A DNA stretch of 64,000 nucleotides from Inia geoffrensis (Eukaryota > Chordata > Mammalia > Artiodactyla > Iniidae), in contig CM070911.1 in assembly GCA_036417435.1 (NCBI GenBank), positions 6,634,001-6,698,000 of the forward strand, read 5' to 3'. The translations under genes and the position numbers were made by a program. The notes beneath the pieces were generated by a model. The model made no database searches. It saw nothing but the letters and a program-made list of their open reading frames with translations, and was not told the origin of the DNA. Shown piece by piece: positions 41,679 through 51,586 of this stretch; within the stretch, counting starts at the first letter, position 1, and every line of letters starts with the position of its first letter.

Positions 41679-42871
41679 GTGCTGCCGTGCGTGACTGAAC
41701 CATTGGATGGATGTAAAACAGACTTGTCAAAATTCTAAAGTGTTCCATTTTAAAGTATTCTAAGTGGAGGCTTTAAAATGGCTAGTCAGCATTTTGTAAT
41801 CGTTACACACTAAAAACACAAGAACCACACTTAGAAATAAATGTGGCTGAAATTTTGTTGCCCCCAAGGCTTATAAATGCTGAGAGCTTTCCGAGTAGCA
41901 CCAAACCGGAGTCCCTCCTGCAGTTCTTTGGCCTCTGGTGCTTGGCCTTTGGCCTGCAGTTATTTCTTGGTGCCCTGGCTTCTCTGCTTAGTTGCTTATA
42001 TGTAGGAATTTGAACCGTACACCAAAATTAACCACATCAGTTTGCTAACCATCAATTGAAGTCGGAGATGCATTGGGGAAAAAATTGTTTTTAGTGGACA
42101 ACTTGAAACATCTACAAACCTACCCGAAGTCCCAGCTACTCGGTGTTGGAGCTGGGATTCTAATGCAGGCAGCCAGCTCAATTTCCATGGTTTTTTTTTT
42201 TTCACTATACCATATGGCACTGTGAATCAAATCATATATTCTTAAGAAGGAATAAAATGCCCGTTAAACTGGTTTAAACTGAAACACAACAAATACATAT
42301 TAACTAAAACTACTGAATCAAAACCACCGGGTAATATTGAGAACCGTGTGTCAGTGTAGTTTGTCATCTGTAACAAATGCACCCACCCACTGGTGGGTGG
42401 TGTAGGTCGTCGGGGTGGAGCTGGGGGTTAGGGGAAGTCTGTACCTTCTGCTCAGTCTTTCCATAAACCTAAACCTCCCTTTAAAAAACGGTCTGTAAAA
42501 TAAGTCTCAGGAATTCCGTGTACGCTTATCCCATTAGAGTTCCAGCTTATTAGTGCCTTTCTACCTTTAATACCTGCCTGCTGTAAACTCCATTTCAAAA
42601 GTACCCCACTGACCATGCATGAAATCAGCTAGTCTGCATAGCCCCTCTGTTCATTATTATTCATAACCTCTCTCATCGAGGAATGGGATGGACATGCTAC
42701 ATCTTGGAACCATGAAGGGGACGAATATGCCTCAACTGTGTTGCTGCCCTGATCTTACCAAAGTGACACCTGGGCAGCGGCAGGGCCATGGCACAGAGCG
42801 GGCACTGTGAGCCCAAGCACACCCTCCCACACGGAAGGTTGGCTACAGGCGACCAGAAATAGTTCTTTGCT

Positions 42872-43202
42872 CACAATTATTTTTTTTTAATTTTTTTAAA
42901 ATTTATTTTTTAATTTATTTTTTTTTGGCTGCATCGGGTCTTCATTGCTGCGCGCGGGCTTTCTCTAGTTGTGGCGAGCAGGGGCTGCTCTTCATTGTGG
43001 TGTGTGGGCTTCTCATTGCGGTGGCTTCTCGTTGTGGGGCGTGGGCTTCAGTAGTTGTGGCATCTGGGCTCAGTAGTTGTGGCTCTCGGGCTTAGTTGTT
43101 CTGCGGCATGTGGGATCTTCCCGGGCGAGGGCTCGAGCTCGTGTCTCCTGCATCAGCAGGTGGATTCTTAACCACTGCGCCACCAGGGAAGTCCCTACAA
43201 TT
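42872..43202 (-). mobile_element. Long CHR SINE abutting IAH1 exon 3
   Basis: T-rich head, ggctgcatcgggtcttcatt body, ends ccaccagggaagtccc at 43194; short TSD ACAATT. The SINE ends 33 nt before the exon 3 acceptor. Confidence 0.94.
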
Positions 43203-43227
43203 CATCGTTAAAAATTTTTCATTTCAG

Positions 43228-43376
43228 AAAATGCGATGTTCTGAATCGTGGATTTTCGGGTTACAATACCAGATGGGCGAAAATTATCCTCCCGAGGCTA
43301 ATCCGGAAGGGGAACAGTTTGGACAGCCCAGTAGCAGTTACAGTTTTCTTTGGTGCCAATGACAGTGCGCTAAAAG
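43228..43376 (+). pseudogene. IAH1: IAH1 exon 3
   Basis: Acceptor atttcag, donor gtaaag, 149 nt; [18 protein letters not shown] to [11 protein letters not shown]. Carries the block-III GAND motif. Intact, but a CHR SINE ends 33 nt upstream of the acceptor. Confidence 0.95.
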
Positions 43377-44129
43377 GTAAAGGCATTCTTGTTTTCCTAG
43401 TTCATTTTTAATAGTTTTTTTCATTACAGCAAACTTAAATTTACATACTTTTTTCATCTGTTTACCTATCTCCCAGTAGGTAAAGTTTTGCCAAATTTAT
43501 AATGAGTTCCCTGAGTTTACTTCCTTATATTTCTTCTGGCTTTCTTTAATGTCAGTGAATTTAATTCCTGACTTATTTTCTACATGCCTGGGTCGTTGGC
43601 AGACCTAAAATTTCAAGCACTTGAATGTTTTTTAGAGTCCAGTAGTGCTGTGCTCCATTTCTAATGTTTCTTTCTCTTTAGTTGATGTAGTTGGACACCT
43701 TGCTGTGTGACTCACACTGATGGAGAAAAAGGGCAGCTCAGGGCAACAGCGCCCTGACCCAGCACAGGCTTGACTCCTGGGCGATGGGAAGCAGGTCTGA
43801 ACAGGAGACATGTCTCCGTATTTTTGGAAGAACTGCTGCTGTGACTAGAGGCACAGGCCTTTCTTCCTTTCCTACTCGTGAAAGGAGAGCCCTCTGCTCA
43901 GCATAAAGGAGAAGAGTAGTCAGCTTCCAGAGGCTTCTCCCATGCCCCACCCCCGGCAGCGAAGGTCTGCTATTAACAGGCACATGGTTGGGCCTCTCAG
44001 GTGAGGCTGGAGAGAAGGGAAGGAAGGGACAGCTGCCGACTGTGATGCAAGGAAGTCTTGCCGCCTGTGAGATCATAGACTACAGGTGTTAGTGGAGACT
44101 GTAAGCTTGCTCCAAAAAAACCCAGAAGT

Positions 44130-44960
44130 TTTCAAACAGGTGAATTTCTGTCAAATTTAGGACAAGGAGAAATACTTTCTAAGTATAAAAACTTAGAGCA
44201 AATTGCAGTGGAGGAAACTGCAAAGGAAAAAATAGATTTGTGAAATAAATTAGCTATGTCAAAAAAACTATTAAAAAAAGAAAATGACACATTAAGGAAA
44301 ATGTTTGCAAAAGCATGAGAGACAAAAGGTTAATGTCTTTAATGTAGAAATCAATTAAGAAAAATATTAACTCCAGTTTAAAAAATAGGCAGAGGCAGGA
44401 ACAGGTAATCGAAACAGGAGAAATTTAGTAGCCAGTACATGTTTGAAAATATGTAAAAACTTCTGTTATCCACAAAATGAAAACTGAAACAAGAAGTTTT
44501 GGTTTTTTGACTCTCAAATCCATGGTTTTAAGCAGTAATACTTACAGCTGACAAGTGTGGAAAACAGGCACTCATACAGTACTGGTGGGAAAACTTGAAA
44601 CCTTTCTGGAAAGCTTCCCTAGAGACTTCCCTCATCTAGAAACCCAGCCTAAGGAAACACCTAGTATGTAATGCAGCCAGGTATATGTGTAAAGATTTCT
44701 ATGCACAGTTATTTATAATAGCAAAAAATTAGAATGCTGCACAGTAAGGAAATGGAAGCATCCATTGTGGTCACCCGACAACTAAACACCATGTTTTTGA
44801 GGACTACCTTTTTTTTTTTTTTTTTTTTAAGTCTCCATATCTGCATGGAAAAGACTGGGAAGAAGTATGACCAAGCGCCAGCAGTGGTTTTTTGGGTGGG
44901 AGGATCATGAGTGCTGTTACTTTTCTCCTAGATTATACTTATGTGTGGTTTGCAAATGGC
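44130..44960 (+). mobile_element. Ancient L1/HAL1-like remnant
   Basis: aaaataggcagaggcaggaa, catacagtactggtgggaaa and gcacagttatttataatagc follow L1 ORF2-end order. A T19 run interrupts it at ~44811. Confidence 0.6.
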
Positions 44961-45035
44961 CTGCAGGGAGCCGTGTGTGAGCCTGTCTAGAAGGAATCCT
45001 TTGCAGTGACGTTAGCTGTTGCTTAGTTTATTTAT

Positions 45036-45275
45036 TGAGGGCTTCCTTCCCGGCTGGCACCTTGCTCTAAGTGCCTTACACACTTCGCTGATGTAATTTT
45101 CACAGCTACCCTAATGAGGTAGACCCTACTGTCATCCTCATTTTACCAGCGAGGAAACGAAGGTACACAAAGGCTGATCGTTTGTCCAAGGGCACATGGC
45201 TAGCCAGTGACAAAGCTGGGCTAGAACCTTGGCAGGCTCGCTGCCCAGCGCAGGTCTTAACTTCTTAACAGATTC
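45036..45275 (+). mobile_element. MIR SINE
   Basis: tattgagggcttccttccc, gtgccttacacacttcgctg, tttaccagcgaggaaacgaa, gcacatggctagccagtgac; near full-length. Confidence 0.75.
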
Positions 45276-45535
45276 AGCCTAATTGACTAATAGCCACATC
45301 ACCAGTAAAGGAGGAAAGACGAGAGCGATTACGAGGCCCCGAGCCAGAGCCTTTGGAGTCTGTTTTACGTAGGACTCTGTACTTGAACTCTTCCCCCTTC
45401 TCTTTCTGTGCTTGGCACTAAACAGTTCCCCAGCGACGTCACGTGGCCCATTTGTGAATGTGCATTAACCTTAATTGTCATCACTTAACAGCAAATGTGC
45501 ATTTGGGCTGAAGTGTCCGCGTTCCTCCCAAACAG

Positions 45536-45699
45536 GTGAGAACCCCAAGCAGCGCATCCCCCTGGAGGAGTACGCGGCGAACCTGACGAGCACGGGGCTG
45601 CCGTTGCAGTCCGTGGGCGTGCCCGAGAGCAGGCTCTCATCCGCATCACGCCGCCGCTGCTCTGTGAGGCCGCGTGGGGACAGGAGTGCCTCAGGCAAG
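45536..45699 (+). pseudogene. IAH1: IAH1 exon 4 with frameshift
   Basis: Acceptor aacag, donor gtgagc, 164 nt. Frame 1 gives GENPKQRIPLEEYAANL; the conserved downstream peptide LIRITPPLLCEAAWGQE is two bases out of register. The simplest lesion is a duplicated CT within CTCTC at 45634-45638. The stretch between (TSTGLPLQ, where human has KSMVQYLK) is also diverged, consistent with relaxed constraint. Confidence 0.9.
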
Positions 45700-46524
45700 G
45701 TGAGCGCAGCCGGATGCCGGGACCAGGGAGGAGCAGGTGGGACCTGGTCTCCAGCCTGGGGCCTTGGCTTCATGGGGGCCTGTGAATTCCCGTCTGTCTG
45801 CTTTAGTCGACAGAAGTTAAAGCAGAGCTCCCAGCATGTCGTAGCGTGACGCAGAAAAGGATTCTGGCCGTGCGTGAGTGAGGGCCCGGGCCTGGTATCT
45901 GCCCGACTCCGGGGTGCACAGGAGGCCACCGCCGTGGCGCTGAGGGTCGGGCTGGGTGCGCTTTGACACTGACATCCGCACTCGGGGTGTTTTCCTGACT
46001 TCTGAACAGCAGGGGGAGGTGGCTTTGCCCATTTCCGCCTGCACGTGGCCCTTGCTCCGCTGCCACCAGTTGCCACTGCCAACTGGTGGTTGAGTGATCG
46101 GAGGCTGCTCCGGGGCTTGCCAGCGCCAGGGTTCTGGGTCCCGTTCCGTCCCCACCAAGTATGCATCTTGGCACTTTTACGTGCTATACCAGGACCTGGT
46201 CTGGCGCGCAGGATACAGAGATGACTAGAACCCAGTTCCTGCTGTTGGGCTAGCAGGGGAGGTAGGCCAGCTGTCATCACATATTTGAAGGGCGCCGTCA
46301 CATAAAGAGGACAGAACGCCCTGCTTGTTAGCTCCAGAGGGCAAAGGGAAGACCCCCATGGGTACCGTCAAGGGCGATTTTAGGTCAAAATGATCGCTTG
46401 TGAGGTGGAAAGTCGCTACAGGAAGCATTGAGGCTGAGCCTGGATGGGCAGAGGAGTGCGGCCAGAGCTCAGTGCTTCTCATGTTGCAGGTCACAACCCA
46501 TGCGCGGATCGCAAAACCAAGTGA

Positions 46525-46760
46525 GTTGTGACTTTTTTTTTTTTTTTTTTTTCCCCCGGTACGCGGGCCTCTCACTGTTGTGGCCTCTCCCGTTGTGGAG
46601 CACAGGCTCCGGACGCGCAGGCTCAGCGGCCATGGCTCACGGGCCCAGCCGCTCTGCGGCATGTGGGATCTTCCCGGACTGGGGCACGAACCCGTGTCCC
46701 CTGCATCGGCAGGCGGACTCTCAACCACTGCGCCACCAGGGAAGCCCTATTGTTGTGACA
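46525..46760 (-). mobile_element. Short CHR SINE, reverse, with TSD
   Basis: T22 head, tacgcgggcctctcactgtt to gccaccagggaagccc; TSD GTTGTGAC. Inserted in an old hAT MITE (gcttctcatgttgcaggtca). Confidence 0.95.
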
Positions 46761-46897
46761 TTTTTTTAATGGACTATAATAGAAAAATCTGTATCTAGAA
46801 TGCGGTGGGCACGTCTCATGAGACTGTTGCACTCTTGTAGACGTGCGTGTAATGAGTCCTGCTGTATCACTCTAGTTTTAGCCAGGTTTATGATTTT

Positions 46898-47075
46898 GGA
46901 CCATGCGTCGTTCTCCCGTGGTCCCAGATTAGCAGACCAGCGTCATCTGGGAACTTGGTAGAAGTGCAGATTCTTGGACTCATCCCAGACCTGTGGAAGC
47001 AGAAGTCTAGGGGAGCGGCCGGTGCACCCCCCGGTGATCCTGGTGCACCTGAGTGTGAGAGTCCCTGCACTGCGG
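46898..47075. mobile_element. hAT-type MITE (MER5A-like)
   Basis: gtggtcccagattagcagac, gggaacttggtagaagtgca, cagacctgtggaagcagaag. Diverged. Confidence 0.6.
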
Positions 47076-47099
47076 GGGCGGTGGGCAAACCACGCCCCG

Positions 47100-47256
47100 T
47101 CGCCTACAACAAACACAATTTCACTGGACGACAGCCAGGCCCATGGTTTACATGTTGTCTGTGGCTACTTTGGAGCTGTGACGGCAGGGCTGAATAGTTG
47201 CCCGTAAAGCCTGTCTCCTATCCAGCCCATGGCAGAGAAAGGTTGCTGACCCCCCC
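47100..47256. mobile_element. Half of hAT-type MITE
   Basis: gacagccaggcccatggttt to gcagagaaaggttgctgacc matches the right part of the MITE at 27803-28175. Confidence 0.65.
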
Positions 47257-47744
47257 AGGCTGGCCTGAGTGACCTCTGTGCTCCCTTCCAGCTCTCACCT
47301 TCTCTGGTCCAGAGTCTGCAAGTGACTTTTCCAGTACGTGGCTGTGGCTTCTCATTACACATAACAATACAGGGGCCTGAGCCCAGCGGTCCTCCCCACC
47401 GTACCCCACAGCGGTCACCTGCCCAACTCCGTTCGCCTCTGGCCTGCACTCTAGCCAAGCCGCTCAGCTCCCCCAGCCTTTTCTGCCTCTGTGTCTATTC
47501 GGTGTCCTCCAAATGCCCTCCATGGCCCCTCATCCCCATCGTCCTTGGCCCTGTGCTGGGGAGGGCAGCACACTAGTGACCCGTGAGGCCCGTCCTTGTG
47601 TCCCCCAAGCCCCGTGGCTGGCCCACTTTGGGTCTGTAAGCACACGCCCGTTCACTTGAACTGAGAAGCCCTTCAGGTGGTAGAACTTGCACAAAGACCA
47701 GCACTTGGGTTTATCAGTTGCACAGTGGACTCTCTTCTCAATAG

Positions 47745-47871
47745 GGTGCAAATTATATTGCCTCAACTCAGTCGTTGGTGAATATGCCATGGCCTGTTTA
47801 CAAGTAGCCCAAGACTGTGGGATTGATGGGATTGATGCACTTGACCTGTGGACCCTGATGCAGAAGGACAG
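47745..47871 (+). pseudogene. IAH1: IAH1 exon 5 with duplication, premature stop and phase error
   Basis: Acceptor caatag, donor gtataa, 127 nt. In the inherited frame it reads [20 protein letters not shown] to [19 protein letters not shown] is repeated in tandem at ~47820-47837, adding three residues (GIDGID). The exon ends two bases into a codon, whereas exon 6 needs phase 0, indicating a further 1- or 4-base loss near the end. In the frame delivered by exon 4, TAG at 47805-47807 terminates translation. A second potential donor, gtgagt at 47899, gives the same wrong phase. Confidence 0.86.
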
Positions 47872-49316
47872 GTATAATGGCATGCTCGGTCCTGTCGGGT
47901 GAGTAGGGTCACGCAGAAGTGACCACGCTGTGCACCGTCCGCCTGGAGCAGCTCTGAATGGGTGAGACAGTTGTCCTTTTCACCAAATGGAATGAAAACG
48001 TTGGCTGGAGTGGAGGAGCTGCAGGGCCGCCTGCAGACCCAGCACCGTGCTTGGCCTGCTGCTGTACCGGCACCCAGCAGCTGGCACCATGCTCTGGGAG
48101 CCCCTTTAATAGGAGTTGGCATGTAGTGAACTGAACAAGCCATAAGTGGTTCATACTTGAGAACACCCAGGCCAAGTTTTACAATATGGAGACGGCGGGG
48201 GGGGGGGGGGGGGGGGCGGGGGGGCCTTAGAAGAGGCAGCACAGTGCACTTAAGTAGAACATAGTATTAACTAAAATTCATATTTTGAGGTACGGAGTTC
48301 TAATTGGCTTAAAGCCAGAAAGCCCACTTACGAATATAAAAGGTAAAAAGCCAGTCCCCGTGCAGAATGACACAGCCACCCCCGAAGACAGCATGACAGC
48401 CTCCTGTACAGTTAAACAAACATGCGCTTACGTGGGACCCAGCAATCCCACCTCAGACGAGAAGGCCGTGTCTGTGTTCCTCTGCACCCTGACTGGACTT
48501 GACCCACCTCATGCGTTCCCAGGTCAGGAGCAGGCTTGGCCATGTGACCGCTGAGACAGCACCCAGAGCTGTTTTTGTCTGCGTTACGCTTTCACCTGAG
48601 ATGGTTTGGAAAAGTAATGCTGCTAGAGAAAAGGAAACTGCAGACTGCTGGGCTAGTGGCTCTTTGAAAGTCCTTTTAGACTTACTTAACGTATTAAGAG
48701 TCCAGAGCTGGGAAGTTCTTCCTCAGCGATCATCTGACCTAACACACACAGCAGCGATGAGAAAACTAAGGCCTGGGAGGAGTGTGACTAATCGGAATCC
48801 CTGGTCTGCAAGTCATGAACCAGCTCCAGGTTCTAACGGGGATGGGGCATGGGTGGAGCTCCCGCGTAGGGAAAGGATTCTTCCCCAAAGGAGAAGGGGC
48901 TCCAGGGGTGGGGCATCTGGACTCTGGACGGTACAAAGTCTTTTCGTCTAATACTGTGCCTGTCAGTTTAATTCCTAGACTGAGAAGAGTCAAAAACAAT
49001 TTGACACACTGGGCCCTGAGCTCTTGTAACAAAGTTTTCACTTCGTTGGCTACATCAGTGTGCTGTACTCACTCATTGATTCTCTTCTTCCATCTGCTGA
49101 CCTGGAACGACACTTCAGCTCAGGCGCTCATTAATGGCGTGAGGTTCTGTGACGCTCCCTGTGTCATATGCAGACACTGTCCCTCCACAAAGGGCGTGGG
49201 AGCATTTGATGAGCTGACGCAGCACCAGAGGCTGCTGTTCAGGCCGGGGACTCGCCACCTGGGGCCACAGCTGGGAGACCAGCCACACTTTTAACTGCGT
49301 TCTCTTCCCCTTACAG
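47872..49316. other. IAH1 intron 5
   Basis: Apart from the poly(G) tract no element is recognised. Open frames up to 159 codons on either strand show no family resemblance. Confidence 0.55.
48197..48224 (+). repeat. Poly(G) tract G20-C-G7
   Basis: G20 at 48197-48216, one C, then G7, in IAH1 intron 5. Could fold as a G-quadruplex; length is likely polymorphic or uncertain in assembly. Confidence 0.9.
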
Positions 49317-49571
49317 GACTTTTCTTCCGATTTGTCAGACGGACTACATTTATCACGAAAAGGAAATGAGTTTTTGTTCTCCCATCTTTGGCCTTTGATA
49401 GAGAAGAAAGTCTCTTCCCTGCCTCTGCTGCTCCCTTACTGGCGAGACAGAGCCGAAGCAAAACCAGAACTAAGTCTCCTGGGAGATGCGGCCCCACTAG
49501 TCACAGAAAACCAAGTCCAGCTGCTGATCTACAGAACAGGAAGTCGCCAGTGCACAGAGACCCCAAGATAA
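49317..49571 (+). pseudogene. IAH1: IAH1 exon 6 (coding part), extended C terminus
   Basis: Acceptor ttacag. Reads [19 protein letters not shown] to [12 protein letters not shown], carrying the catalytic Asp-x-x-His. After LLGD the frame continues for about 25 more residues to TAA at 49569-49571, whereas the human protein ends five residues after SLLG. A CACTAG a few bases on, out of frame, is probably the old stop displaced by one base. Confidence 0.88.
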
Positions 49572-49625
49572 GTGGTCAGAGAAGATGCTTTTCTCAAGTT
49601 TAAACCTCTTTGCTCGTGACCCTGC

Positions 49626-49663
49626 AATAAAAATCACAGACATCTGCCACCAAGATTAATAAA
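49626..49663 (+). terminator. IAH1: IAH1 candidate poly(A) signals
   Basis: AATAAA at 49626-49631 and again at 49658-49663, 55-90 nt after the stop. A third lies in the shared palindrome at 49716. Which is used cannot be told from sequence. Confidence 0.65.
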
Positions 49664-49715
49664 AGCATTGGAATTTTTCAGGAAAGCTTTGTACCTAGGT
49701 ACATTGTGGTTTGAT

Positions 49716-49729
49716 AATAAATATTTATT
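49716..49729. terminator. Bidirectional palindromic poly(A) signal, IAH1/ADAM17
   Basis: AATAAATATTTATT is a perfect 14-bp palindrome, giving AATAAA at 49716-49721 (+) and at 49729-49724 (-). It lies exactly between the convergent IAH1 and ADAM17 genes. GTACCTAGGTAC, a 12-bp palindrome, sits at 49691-49702. Use by both genes is inferred. Confidence 0.7.
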
Positions 49730-51226
49730 GATTGATGCAGGTGTCATCAGTGCCACAGCTACAAAATATACCCTGAGCAGCTTGTTAATTTTATAAATGG
49801 AAAAAAGGTAAAGACAGTGTTGGTTTTTTAAAAAGTCACAATTTTATAAAAAAATGGTTTCTTACATTCAGCTGGGAACCATTTCACTCTCATACATACA
49901 CCCACACCCCCCACTCACCTTATATCAGATTGCAAAAGTGTTAACTACAGTATAGGAATATTATGACTAGTTAAAAGAGCAAATACCACAAGGTACAAGT
50001 TCAAGTATTTAGTGTAACAGGTATCTGCGTAACAAACATCCTTAGAAGAAAAGATACGATTTGTCACAGGTTTGGTTGATTGCTCTCAAAGCTTACAAGT
50101 TATCTCAGTTAAAATGTGTTCGCGGGTGAGCACATTTCAGTACTTAGCAGGGGAAAGAAGCTTTTAAAAGGAAATCAGAATTCAACCTGATGGTTTCTAT
50201 CCTTCACACAGTAGATGCAGACCACACTGAAGCACTAGGTCAAGAAGTAACGTGGGTCAATACCAAGGGTTTCTAGCTAACAGTTGTGTGGGGAGAAAGC
50301 CCCAGGCCAGCACATCACACCCGGTTCTTTTGGCGGAAGCCACCTCCTGTGCACTCTTGGCCACTAGTGTTTGAGAAGAGGCGACCATAATTCTTATTCT
50401 GAAGTAGTTCAGGCTTTCTGAATGGTGAATGTTTTCAGAGGATGGTGACAGTATTGATACATGAAGATACTTCAGAAACACACAAAAACCGCCCAGCTAT
50501 CTAGGGTCCTAAAACAGTTGGCAGAATTCTGTAGATTCATTGGGCTACAATTTGTAACCCTCACTATAAGCTAGATTGTTTTAATTCTAGACATTAGAGA
50601 TTCTTAACAATTTAGAATTAAGAAACATTAACCCAACTTATCCCTAAATTTAGCAGTGTAATTCCCTTCTGCTACAAGTTCTAGGTAATACCTAGAAACA
50701 GAACCCACATTTTGGAGACAATGTACATTGGTTTTATCTCCCTTTGTCTTGAAGGCAAAAGAATAAATAAATCTATTCTGTGTTCCAGTTATCCTCACAA
50801 GAAGCTGCTAAATGCCTCATGTTCGCTGGATCATTACAGTGTTTAAAAAAAACTGAGCATCTCCCTAATCAGTGCCGTTCCCAATATAAAAAGTTAATTT
50901 ACAAAAATGTAAATACTCATAATAGCCTGCTGTACTTTCTGCTTTTGCATCAGAGGTTGAAGGATATCTTAAAGATAAAAAAAAAAAAACAAACAAACCT
51001 GAAAGCCTCAAAATAAGCTAGATTCACCTTACCTCTTCAGAAGGAAAAGGGCCTGACCACACAAGTATTACGTATGCGAAGGAAGTCCAAACACATGACC
51101 GGCATCTGCTGTTGAAGTCACTTCCTTTTTTCTCCCAAATCTTCACAAAAACTGCAGTGACTTCAGGTCAAACCTATAAAACTATCCTGCACACGGAAGT
51201 CGGAGAGCTCGGGACGCGGTCCCGAA
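49724..51226 (-). other. ADAM17: ADAM17 3' UTR
   Basis: Minus-strand sequence from the TAG to the palindromic AATAAA. No other good minus-strand AATAAA was seen in between, implying a UTR near 1.5 kb. It is AT-rich with no transposable element recognised. Extent is inferred. Confidence 0.6.
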
Positions 51227-51586
51227 CTAGCACTCGGTTTCCTTGCTGTGAATGCGGTTCTGACGCTGCAGCTTAAAGGACGAGGCCTTTTCACTTCTGG
51301 TGACCGGATGGCCCGTGAGATCCTCGAACGACTTGGCGGCCGCGCTGCTATTTGGGAAGGGGTCCTTCTCGAAGCCGTCCTCATCGGCGTGCGAGTCCGT
51401 GCTGGGGTCCTCCTGGATGGTGTCCATCCGCTGGTGGTCCAGCTTTGGGGCCACGGGCACTGAAGGCGCGGGGGGCACCGCAGGGGCGGGCTGCGGGGGC
51501 TGCAGGCGGCCCGGGGTCGGGGGCGCGGGAAAAGGCTTGATGATGCGAACCGACGCGGAATCCATGCTGCTCAGCATCTCCACGTT
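51227..51586 (-). CDS. ADAM17: ADAM17 terminal coding exon, cytoplasmic tail
   Basis: Acceptor ttccag; 119 codons plus [22 protein letters not shown] opens the tail; Thr735 is kept in PPTPGR and the end is HSKETEC. Between GRLQP and APKLDHQ there are about six more residues than in human, rich in Pro, Val and Ala. An upstream in-frame reading through the intron is not coding. Confidence 0.96.
   Translation of the reverse strand, partial: NVEMLSSMDSASVRIIKPFPAPPTPGRLQPPQPAPAVPPAPSVPVAPKLDHQRMDTIQEDPSTDSHADEDGFEKDPFPNSSAAAKSFEDLTGHPVTRSEKASSFKLQRQNRIHSKETEC

Larger units (their letters stand above)
36900..49571 (+). pseudogene. IAH1: IAH1, isoamyl acetate-hydrolysing esterase 1, frameshifted
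   Basis: Gene-level entry. IAH1 is an SGNH/GDSL-family esterase of ~248 residues. All six exons are present with GT-AG splice sites, and the active-site codons survive: GDSIT (exon 1 Ser), the exon 2 GGWG Gly, FFGAND (exon 3 Asn) and DGLHLS (exon 6 Asp/His). The frame is broken, however. Exon 4 reads ENPKQRIPLEEYAANL in the inherited frame, but the conserved ITP..LCE.AW segment lies in another frame beyond a duplicated CT at 45634-45637. The shifted frame stops at TAG 47805-47807, giving about 127 native plus 42 aberrant residues. That stop is 64 nt before the exon 5 junction, so NMD is predicted. Exon 5 has a 9-bp tandem duplication and a second phase error. An assembly error is the main alternative. 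Whether this loss has been reported I do not know. Confidence 0.88.

Noticed and set aside
44811..44830. T19 run as another tail-only insertion
   Set aside because: No duplicated flank could be found, so it is left as a homopolymer in an old L1.
45471..46301. 276-codon open frame antisense to IAH1 exon 4
   Set aside because: GC-rich sequence, crosses exon and intron boundaries, no family motif or conservation signal; an accidental shadow.
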